The notes beneath the pieces are model-generated. The model was not told the origin of the DNA and did not search any database. It was given only the letters and a program-made list of their open reading frames with translations. Below are positions 55,423-64,000 of a stretch of 64,000 nucleotides of DNA, piece by piece. Numbering within the stretch: the stretch's first letter is position 1; the number at the start of each line of letters is the position of its first letter. Origin of the DNA: Gigaspora margarita (taxonomy: Eukaryota; Glomeromycota; Glomeromycetes; Diversisporales; Gigasporaceae); NCBI GenBank assembly GCA_009809945.1, contig WTPW01001234.1, positions 37,617-101,616 on the forward strand, in the 5' to 3' direction. A program made the translations under genes and the position numbers.

Positions 55423-57120
55423 ACCGTAAAACAAAAAAGCAGTTTAGCCTTGAACATGCCAAATAGTATATTAAATTATAGAAACATAGTAGGGGTGCAG
55501 TTTCTGTAAAATAGTCATGTGGCACATCACATCATAGGACTAACGTTAAAACTCAACAATACTAAAGGGGCAGGTAACTCAACATGGATCCGTATTAGAC
55601 AAGCACAAGTTTACAACAAGTGCACAAAATTGATACTAAGCTTAGAGAAGGAACAACTAAATGACTTAGAAGTCACACATAATATAGCACTCTATATAAT
55701 AAGAGAAGCACATGCACTAGGTTTCGAATTTGAGGAAGGATATATGAGAAAATGTTTGGAAATTGCAGAAAGAGTAATAGAGATACAGAAGGTATTGAGA
55801 AAAGACTTAGAAAAAGATTTTCAGAGTAAACAGAATTTATAACTATATTTGGTAGAGCAGCTGATTAATAAAGATGGCAAAAGAATGCTAACATGGGAAC
55901 AAGTTAGAAATATAAGGAATAAAAAAGGTTCTAGGAAAAAGCTAGAGTGGTACAAGTTTCTAGAAGAAAAGATAATTGAAGATAGGAATACAAAACAAGT
56001 CAAGAGTGAATTTAGGCAAGTAAATGGAAACATTTATGCAATATGCCTAGAATTAGTGCAAATATCAAGTGACGTCTGAAAACACGAAATGATCGTCTTT
56101 AGTAACAGAATTAAGAGAGCCCAAATAGGAAAAGTGATAGGAAGAAAGGGTTTAAAACAAACTATAATAGTAGAATATTGGCAGAAGGGTGAAAATAGTA
56201 GTAATACAAAACAAGAAATCGAATGATGCAGTGGATGCAAAAAAAACCAAGGAAAGAATGAAAATTCATGTATTGTATATAAAAGGTTCAAATGTGAGAA
56301 ACGGGCATTAAACAAGTGCTTAGTTAAGAAATCGGAGAATAGAATTCTATGTGAAATAGACCTAATAAATATAGAAACAATAGCTATGAAAGACCCAAGA
56401 AATTTGAATTCAGAGAACTAGCAGATAGGAAGAGTAGTAATTAGTTGTCAGGAGAGCGAGATCCTGAGTAAATGGATCCCAAATACCGAGATACGAGAGA
56501 AGTTAGAAGAGTTGAGAGAAAAGCTCCAAAGAAAAGAAAAATGGAACATTTTCACAGATGGTTCTATGGAGATAATAGAAGCACAGAATGAAAACGTGCT
56601 TAAGTGAAGGATGAGGATCGAATAAAAAGCCTACCCAATGAATATGGAGCCTGAGAAATTTAATGAAGATATAAGTTTCTAGGAAGCGATAATCAACTGG
56701 CCATCATTTACAAGAGCAAAACTGGGAGCTATCACAATAGCACTGCTGGCTGTACCATGCAAGGCGAGAATAAGAATACTCATTGATAGCAAAAACGCAA
56801 TAAAGTTGATCAACCAAAATACAGGACACAGTTCAGGCTTAAATTAAGTAATGGAAATTGGTTAAGAGCAATTAGAGATTGCATTCAAAAAAAGGAGATA
56901 AACCTAGAATTAGTTAAGGTAAAGGTGCATGCAGAGTAAGAGTAATGAGGAAGCAGATAAACTCGTGAAAGAAGGTGCCAGTAGAGGTAAAGGATTTAGT
57001 TTAAGTAGTGGATGGACTAAAGAATTAAGAATTATACTGAGGTGGAATAATCACATAGATCAACCATTAAGGAAGTTTATGCAAGATGTACTTATATCAA
57101 TTTACGATATAGGGTGAGCA
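55423..57120 (+). pseudogene. LINE ORF2 C-terminal part: zinc motif and RNase H
   Basis: Continues ORF2 in a single frame after the insertion. A CCHC-like cluster CSGCKKNQGKNENSC lies at about 56,227. RNase H starts WNIFTDGSM (56,542) with its first Asp. TRAKLGAITIALLAV (56,709) has Lys where the catalytic Glu of TRAEL is expected. ILIDSKNAIKLI (56,776) and NEEADKLVKEG (56,941) retain the later acidic residues. RNase H would degrade the RNA strand of the hybrid. Several stops and the Glu-to-Lys change indicate loss of function. Confidence 0.7.
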
Positions 57121-58117
57121 AGCTCAGTAGCAATAGGTTTGGGCATAAAAGAAGGGTATAGTATAGCAGAAGTAAATTGAAAAAGCACATAGTTGCATTT
57201 GAATAAAGTAAAAGGTAGAAACTATCGTAATGAAAAGGATGGTAAAAGGTGGATATATAAAATTAAAAGGATAAATAAGCAATTGCTAACGATGTCAGTT
57301 CTACACCAAGATATCTGAAGATTTACACAAAAGACCAATGCATCACATGTCGCAGCGAGATAAAGACACAAGATCACTTAGCAAAATGCAGCTCTCTCCA
57401 GAAAGTATGGGAAGATAACGAGACTGAAGTATTTAAAGAAGCTCTCAAAGATAAGAAGTTAGGCTGGAGCCCTGAGCAAAAACGAAAATAAGAAACTCTT
57501 TGGGCTGGAAATAGTACTGAATATAGGAAAAAAAAAGAAAACTTTTGTTGCAGGGCCTGGTTCCTGTAATGAAACAAAAAGAATCACCCACAGAAATAAA
57601 AGAGAAGAACATAATTTTTGAACGAATGAACGCTAAATTTACAGAAAAAATATGGAAACCCAGATGTAAAACTGTGGCAGAATGAGAAAAGGAGAAGAAT
57701 ATAACGAAAGTAAGAAAACATAAATTTGATACAAGAAAGAAAGATAGCAAAGAAGTGAGAAATTGACAGAAAAGGAAAAAGACAAATGAAGAAGAAACTA
57801 CCCAGGATGGGTTAGAAGACTCAGACAAACCCTTGGGTAAATTTGAAAAGATAATGAAAGGAGCAAAACACATCTTAAGAAACTGGATAGAGGGCGTAAT
57901 GAGACCATTCTGGATATAATCAGCCAAGCCACAGAAAAACACAAAATAAGGGTTAATCCTAACAAAGCTAGCAAGAGCTTATCGATGACAATTTGAAAGT
58001 TTTTTATATATTAGAAAACAGAAAATTGGATACAAATCTTGACTGTGGCAGATCGCATTTAGGTACTTCGGTAACTGGATAAGTCTTTATTGTGATAGAG
58101 AGGGAATCGTAGACATT
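57121..58117 (+). pseudogene. LINE 3' end: terminal zinc motif and 3' UTR
   Basis: At about 57,335-57,400 CITCRSEIKTQDHLAKCSS gives the CxxC...HxxxC motif found at the end of many LINE ORF2 proteins, after a frame change. The rest is A-rich coding debris with stops. The segment at 58,040-58,085 is homologous to the other copy's 3' UTR. No poly(A) is preserved; a MITE end begins at 58,120. Confidence 0.6.
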
Positions 58118-58119
58118 AG

Positions 58120-58200
58120 AGGACCCCGGACATCTCTGATATATGTTATATCTTTTTTTAGCAAATTGATTCAATTTTGATCTAAGGTCCAAATTTTAAT
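58120..58200 (+). repeat. Left end of an AGGACCCCGGACAT-family element
   Basis: AGGACCCCGGACATCTCTGA then ATGTTATATC matches the family terminus, but the internal blocks are short or rearranged (TAGCAAATTGATTCAATTTT) and no right terminus with GGGGTCCT follows. Truncated or rearranged copy at the LINE 3' edge. Confidence 0.5.
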
Positions 58201-58534
58201 TTTAGCAAATTAAAGTTAATTTTAAAAAGGGTCATAATTGAATATTTTGGCGAATTACTAAGATTTTATACATGTCATATTTTATTTTTAGCAATTTAAC
58301 CACATTTTGATGATAATCAAGTTATTAATGATTTACGGAGCAAAGTGATAATTAATAATTAAAAAGTAGTTGTAGCATATAATCAGGCTTTAGTATCAAT
58401 AGCAATTTGGTACTTACTCTGCATATATATTATGATCATTGATCATGATTGTATGTCGATAAACAAATAATTATTTAATACAATTGCACGGGTTATCATT
58501 AAGTGAATTAGTAATTTATATAATAATTTTTAAC

Positions 58535-59900
58535 TTTTCAAAATAACCCACTGTTCGGCGATGATTTACAAGAAATTTTACTATACTAACTAAAAAAAAA
58601 TTTATAACAAGACTTGTAGTGCATATCATGGACTAATAGAATCTCAAATTTTATAAAAAAGTATTGAAAACTTATGAAGATATTAACATTTTTATAAATT
58701 CGGACACATACGTTTTCACAAGTTATCCCTAAACTTCAATGCTTCCTGAAGCACTTTCTCAAAATGAAACCTCCAAAATGTGACTAAGTAAGTTGGTAGA
58801 ATAGATATTTTCAAGTCTTCAGTTAAACTTTCATCAAAAACGGATCAATATTGACGAGTTATGATGATTTTTCAATTTGCTTCCAGATTCGGGATTTTCT
58901 AAAATTTACAATTTTGATGAAAACAGAAAAATTACATCACAGGCTAGATTTTTACAAGTTCAAATGAAACAAGTTACTGCGCACTAAGTAAACTTTTAGA
59001 GCATATTATTGACTAATAGAATCTCAAATTTTATGAAAAAATGTTGAAAACTCGTGGAGATATTAACGTTTTTGTAAATTCNNNNNNNNNNNNNNNNNNN
59101 NNNNNNNNNNNNNNNNNNNNNNNNNNNNNNNNNNNNNNNNNNNNNNNNNNNNNNNNNNNNNNNNNNNNNNNNNNNNNNNNNNNNNNNNNNNNNNNNNNTT
59201 TTTTTATTTTAATTCTACAAATATATAGAATTAAAATAAAAAAATTTTCATCGAATTTGGTCAAGAACTCGTAGAGAAATCTTTGATGAAAGATTTTTTC
59301 TATTTCCAAAAACGTATATCACGTGCCAAAATTGTTTGCAAAAACGTATAACGTCCGAATTTACAAAAACGTTAATATCTCCACGAGTTTTCAACATTTT
59401 TTTATAAAATTTGAGATTCTATTAGTCAATAATATGGTCTAAAACTTTACTTAGTGCGCAGTAACTTGTTTCATTTGAACTTGTAAAAATCTAGCCTGTA
59501 ATGTAATTTTTCTGTTTTCATCAAAATTGTAAATTTTAGAAAATCCCAAATCTGGAAGCAAATTGAAAAATCATCATAACTTCGTCATTATTGATCCGTT
59601 TTTGATGAAATTTTAACCGAAGACTTGAAAATACCTATTCTACCAACTTACTTAGTCATTGGAGGTTTCATTTTGAGAAAGTGCTTCAGAAAGCATTGAA
59701 GTTTAGGGATAACTTGTAAAAACGTATGCGTCCAAATTTATAAAAACGTTAATATCTTTACGAGTTTTCAATACTTTTTTATAAAATTTGAAATTCTATT
59801 AGTCCATGATATGCATTACAAGTCTTGTTATAAATTTTTTTTTAGTTAGCATAGTAAAATTTCTTGTAAATCATCGCCGAACAGTGGGTTATTTTGAAAA
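58535..59900. repeat. 1.37-kb palindrome with an assembly gap at its centre
   Basis: TTTTCAAAATAACCCACTGT (58,535) faces ACAGTGGGTTATTTTGAAAA (59,881). The arms of about 650 bp match through CGGCGATGATTTACAAGAAA and CAAAATGAAACCTCC. Each arm contains two versions of the module GACTAATAGAATCTCAAATT (58,632 and 59,010), so it is a palindrome of duplicated modules. Bases 59,082-59,198 are undetermined. No coding sequence; frames crossing the gap are meaningless. Confidence 0.8.
59082..59198. other. Assembly gap of 117 N
   Basis: Undetermined bases at the centre of a large inverted repeat, where hairpins commonly defeat sequencing. True length unknown. Confidence 0.95.
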
Positions 59901-59934
59901 AACAAAAAAATATTTTTTTTTTTTTTTTTTTTTT

Positions 59935-60350
59935 AACTTAAGCAGTCACGCTAATACTTTATTAAGTTTCTTGAAATTATATATTTGCAACTACATAGAA
60001 CTACCTAATATCCAAGCTTAGCTACCCTGACGGTACCTAAGTGCGACCTGCCGCACTGCCCTCTTGGAGCAGGTTGCTTTTCTGACTACCTAAAGTCCAT
60101 AATAGAAGGGTCTTCCCCCTTCTATGACAAGTCCCATCATTGTCTTCCTAGCTTCTTCCTTCACTCTTACTTCTTTTTCTTCTTCCTGCTTCTTTTTCAT
60201 TTCTTTTGCTTGTTGATCTCCTTCTTTCTGCATTCTTCTGTTTTTCCGAATTGGACCTCGCCTTTTCATTCTACTAGTTATGGCTTGATCCTTTTCCCAT
60301 TCGCTTATTCTTTCGCATCGGATCCTCCATACTTGTTCATAAAATGTATC
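59935..60350 (-). other. LINE 3' UTR
   Basis: A/G-rich RNA-sense strand ending GGCAGGTCGCACTTAGGTAC, AAGCTTGGATATTAGG and AATAAAGT before the poly(A). The GGCAGGTCGCACTTAGG block is shared with the plus-strand copy and may be the RT recognition end. No further reading frame of note. Confidence 0.65.
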
Positions 60351-62330
60351 TCAAGCTGTCTTTACTACCGTTCTCATAAATTTTTCTCTTGAGGTTTTCT
60401 TCAACAGCCGTGATACTTTTTGGTAACTCTCATTTGAGACTAGTTCTTTAATTAGCGCCTGTCTTACTTGAAATTTCTCTTCTTCTGTTTCTCCATAGAG
60501 AGTGGTATACAATATATTAGGTGGCACTTGGGCCTTTTCTTCCTTCTCTAACCCCTTCCATGCCGTCGCTATGGCCACCTTTTGTATCCTTCTCCATAGG
60601 CTTTGTTGTTTACTGCACCTGGCCAAGTGCTCTTGTGTCTCCTTGCTCTTCTCTTGACATACTTGACACTCCATTTTCATGTATAGGTCTGGTCTTCTTT
60701 TATTGAGCTCTACTAGGGTTGAAAGCTTGTCCATCATACATTTTATAGCCGCACTTCTTCTTGTGCTACTCTTCCTCGTGGTGCACCTTACTCCTTTCGT
60801 TGCTTGCATCTTCTCCCAGAAGTAGGTCCACCTGTGTCTTGTACTACTTGAGTCCGGCTCTATGTTCTTGATTGCTAGTGTCTCTTTCCACTCTGCACCT
60901 ATTCTTGCATTTATTATCATCTTACAAAGCAATCTGGCCGGTACGTCTATCTGCTTGTTACCCCATTCTAGCCTATATTCTATCTCACTGCAGCTTGTCT
61001 CTTCTGTGACTATCTTCCTTTTACTCTTGAGACCTTCTTTTGCAAGCTTGTCTGCTCTATCGTTCCACTTGTCTGCACTGTGACTCTTCACTTTAGTGAA
61101 ATGAACCTGAAGCTTCTTTGTTTGGATGATATCTGTGATCTTGACCATCCATATTGCATTTTTCTTCTTCCGAGTTTTGCTTCTTCCTGTACCGCTTAAT
61201 TCTCTGGTGACACTCCTTATTGCTATGTAGCTATCTGTGTGTATTTCGACTTTCTTTCCTTCTAGTATTGTAAGGCTTGCTACCCATATTGCTATTAGCT
61301 CCACAAGCGTCGATGTCGGCCACCCTTCTATTCCTAGAGCTACCTCTTCTTCTGCCCAGTCACGTGCTTTGTTCATCTGAACCTAGCCTATTCCCATATG
61401 TCTACTCGGTAGGTCATTCTTCTTTCCTATACTTACTGCTCCATCTGTATAAATTATATACTCCTCTNTGTNTCTNCTCTGGTTTCTTTTCCATATTTCT
61501 AGCAACTCTTCTTTGATACTTGGGGGNAGCTTTTGTTTTTTAATCATTTCTGCTTCCAATTCTTCTAATATTTCCATATCTACTAGCTCACTTTCTCCTT
61601 CTTTCCNTTCTTCATCTCCTATATTCTTTTTGAGTTGCTCTATCGCTACCTTGATTTTTTTGTGTTGTTTATCTACTAGTACCTCTGGTATTACTTTTAC
61701 TTNGTCACTTCTATTTATCCATTGGAGGCACCGATCTGGTTTTTCACTTTTACTTCTATCTCCGTTGTCCATTATTTCACATCCACTACATTCTTCAATC
61801 CTAGTTGCTACTTCTCNGTCTACGTTCTGCATTTTCCAATGCTCTACTTGTACCTTTTCTTCATTTTTAAACTGTATTCTTCCCACTCTCTTGTCTTCTT
61901 GTGGTCCATATATTATCCACTCCTTTCTTCTTCTATCATTCGATATCTTACTCCAGCCTATTTCCAATGCTTGCGTATTTCTCTCTTTGGTGTTGAAGTA
62001 ACACTTGACTTTTCTGCTTCCTACTTCTTCGAGGGTCTTTGCTTCTAATTCTTTAAACCACTTTGCCTTTTTACCTTTACTTAAATGGCCTCTGTAGCTT
62101 TTGTACTGTTGCCACGTAATTAGGCTTGTTTTATTTAGATCAAGTAGTTGATTTAAGTATAGGATACCGGCTTCACCTACTTTGGCACAGCAATTTTTCC
62201 ATGTCTGTGCTTCAAGTAACTCCTGCAATTTGACCCCATAACCATGAACTGTCCAGAGGCTGCTTTCTGTTCTTATGTTTATTCCCAGATCTTTCGCCTT
62301 TATTATTATCAGGCAGGCTAGGTTATTTCT
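60351..62330 (-). pseudogene. LINE ORF2 zinc motif and RNase H part
   Basis: One frame from about 62,330 to 60,351, broken only by TAG at 61,383-61,385 inside RNase H. CSGCEIMDNGDRSKSEKPDRC (about 61,800) is a possible zinc knuckle. RNase H: EEYIIYTDGAV (first Asp), TLVELIAIWVASL (Glu), VEIHTDSYIAI (Asp) and WNDRADKLAKEG (Asp), all four acidic residues present. A linker leads to CQVCQEKSKETQEHLARCS, the terminal CxxC...HxxxC motif, and a Lys/Glu-rich tail. A few N bases at 61,468-61,817 leave some residues undetermined. Confidence 0.8.
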
Positions 62331-64000
62331 CCAACAACCAATATCTTCTGGCAGGCTTGTAGTTTTCCCAAATATCTTGCGTTAAACCTGTTCTCTGGCA
62401 CCCTTGTGTTATTCTTAGCTTTGTTAGATGTCCGAGATCATTCTGTTGGTTTAACCTATCCATTAGGCAGCTTATTTGTTTCATTGTTATTTCTTGTTGT
62501 AGTGTTCTACAGCTGCCAAGGTCCTTGTGTTTTATTACACAATTCTCTAACGTTCTTATTATATTGTACTTCTGCTTTACTAAACCTATTATTGGTTGGT
62601 GTATCTCGTTCAACCCTCTCTCAGACATCTTTGTTAACTGTAACATGTAGTTTAATCTTGGTATTACTACTATGTTATTTATATACGCTATTTGGCTTGA
62701 TGTCATCTTTTTGTAACGCAGGTCCATAATCACCTGTCATACTATGCCTTTTGCTTTCTTTTTGACTAAGTTTTCACATATTCTGTTGTTTAGCCATACT
62801 CCCAGGGATCTTACAATTTTGTTCCTGAGCTCCTTCTTTACTATACTTATACCAAAATTTACTTCTCTTTCCTCTGTTTTGCACTTTGCATTCATGATTA
62901 CCAGCTTTGACTTGGATCCGTTTATCTTAATATCATTAGCTTGAAAGAACTCTTCTGCTATTCTAATGATTTCTATTAATTGTTTTTTGCTACTCGTGAT
63001 CCAAGTAGTATCGTCAGCATATGCAATTGCTGCCTGACGATATCTTGTAATACTATTGCACTGTGTTCCTTGGCCTGGATTTTGTTCTACTATATAGCCT
63101 AGTTTGCTTTCTTCTTGCACTCTTGTTAGCAGAGGGTCATAGAACATTCGCCAGATCAGGGGTGAAATTACTTCCCTTTGATCTATTCCATCACCTGCTA
63201 TTATTTCTTCTGTTAGGCCGTGTGCTGTGATTATTCGTAATCTTCTTTCATGGAACAGGCTTAGGATGTACTTCATTATTTTCTCTGGTATTTTGACTCT
63301 TCGGAGTGCTAATTCTAGACTTTCTAATGAGACCGAATCAAAGACCTTCTTCATATCTTGTAGCAAAATCCATACTTCTTTCTTTTTCTCTCTTGCCTCC
63401 TCCATTATCATATTTAAAACATGCACTGGTTGTTCAGTAGAATTTTCTGGGAGCCCTGCGTAGTTGGGTCCTCTGAGTATTTCTCTCTCTATCATTATTT
63501 TGGCCAGTCTTTTGGTTATTACCTTTGTTACAACCTTTCGGAACGTTTCAATCAGTGCTATTGGTCTAATGTTATTTAAGCTATATCCCTATTCTACATC
63601 TTTCGCTATCGGGTATACTTGTGCGACTTTCCATTTATCTGGTATTTCTCCAGTTATTATACACAAGTTGGCCATTCCTCTAAATACTTGTTGAGATCGA
63701 CTTCCTGCACGTTTAATCATTATATAGCTTATACCAGACAGACCGGGTGCCGTTCCTACTTTTAAATCCCCTAGTACTTCTCTCCATTCATCTTCGTTTA
63801 CCTCTTATTCTACCTTGTCGTACCAACTTTCTTCTATCCATTTCTGTGGTTTATATATCTCTCGCCACTTTTTTTCCATTTCCTCTATTTTTGTTTGTCT
63901 CTTTCTGAACTGCTCTTTGTAGTGCTTTGCTACACCTATCTTTACGGCCTTTGGTTCTATCTGTATACAGGCCCTCTCTTCTGTTTCTTTCAGGAACCTA
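62323..64000 (-). pseudogene. LINE ORF2 reverse transcriptase part (partial, two stops)
   Basis: The frame enters from beyond the window. N-terminal RT region reads [27 protein letters not shown] (about 63,455), [14 protein letters not shown] (motif A, Asp present), [19 protein letters not shown] (motif B with Arg where Gly is usual) and [13 protein letters not shown] (motif C, intact YADD, about 63,020) follow, then KSKLVIMN. In-frame stops are TAG at 63,589-63,591 and TGA at 62,737-62,739. The frame ends at 62,323, where a frameshift leads to the next segment. Near-functional but disabled. Confidence 0.8.

Larger units (their letters stand above)
49885..58117 (+). mobile_element. Old full-length LINE with RNase H, plus strand
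   Basis: An AP-endonuclease-type non-LTR retrotransposon with the order ORF1 (RRM-like), endonuclease, RT, CCHC-like zinc motif, RNase H and a terminal CxxC...HxxxC motif. The 3' region GTGGCAGATCGCATTTAGG matches the 3' UTR of the minus-strand copy at 60.0 kb. It carries one 398-bp insertion (55,025-55,422) and ends where a MITE terminus starts. Numerous in-frame stops make it inactive. RNase H-bearing LINEs include the Tad and I groups; the clade is not resolved here. Confidence 0.8.
59914..64000 (-). mobile_element. Younger LINE of the same family, minus strand, 5' cut by window
   Basis: Poly(A) at 59,914-59,934 (T run on the plus strand), an AATAAA signal just inside (59,963-59,958), a 3' UTR and ORF2 with RT, zinc motif and RNase H reading leftward from the window end. 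It is visibly less AT-biased than its surroundings and retains key catalytic residues, so it inserted more recently than the 50-58 kb copy. It landed at the edge of the 58.5-kb palindrome. The endonuclease and ORF1 lie beyond 64,000. Confidence 0.85.

Noticed and set aside
59031..59309. Frames crossing the N gap
   Set aside because: They include undetermined residues and lie inside a palindrome.
61513..62729. Plus-strand Ser/Phe-rich frames opposite the LINE
   Set aside because: Antisense shadows of the minus-strand ORF2, which has the RT and RNase H motifs.

Overview
The window is strongly AT-rich and intron-bearing eukaryotic DNA. The one intact-looking host gene encodes a velvet-domain regulator, a family known from fungi. 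With the AT richness, the dense decayed transposons and the FAR1/MULE and LINE proteins, this suggests a repeat-rich fungus, most likely an arbuscular mycorrhizal (Glomeromycotina, Rhizophagus-like) species. That assignment is inference; no rRNA or marker gene is present.

Layout. 1-9.4 kb: nested inverted-repeat elements, a 2.6-kb terminal-inverted-repeat (TIR) element, a degenerate tandem repeat and AT-rich filler. 9.9-13.5 kb: a heavily decayed FAR1/MULE transposase broken up by smaller insertions. 13.6-25.1 kb: a stack of non-autonomous DNA transposons whose ends and target-site duplications (TSDs) can be read directly. They include hAT-like (8-bp TSD), PIF/Harbinger-like (TAA/TTA), pogo/Tc1-like (TA), a MULE-like one (9-bp TSD) and a ~1-kb fully palindromic family with 4-bp TSD. 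25.2-34.2 kb: an array of palindromic units interrupted by PIF-like elements, a satellite-flanked repeat and its inverted partner. 35.7-45.5 kb: a largely unique island with visibly more CpG, holding the six-exon velvet gene (minus strand, 37,415-38,874) and CGTAC-type microsatellites. 45.5-49.9 kb: more nested TIR elements. 49.9-58.1 kb: an old LINE on the plus strand (RRM-like ORF1, AP endonuclease, RT, RNase H, CCHC-like and terminal zinc motifs), crippled mainly by nonsense and active-site substitutions. 58.5-59.9 kb: a large palindrome with an assembly gap at its centre. 59.9-64.0 kb: a younger LINE of the same family on the minus strand, with a poly(A) tail and intact RT YADD and RNase H acidic residues but a few stops; its 5' part lies beyond the window.

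There is no operon-like organisation. The biology is one regulatory gene in an island between transposon graveyards. The most informative content is the insertion record: identical TSDs, repeated use of one 8-bp target, shared palindromic cores carried by elements with different ends, and substitution-driven decay. Many short reading frames in the repeats are chance or antisense and were not annotated.
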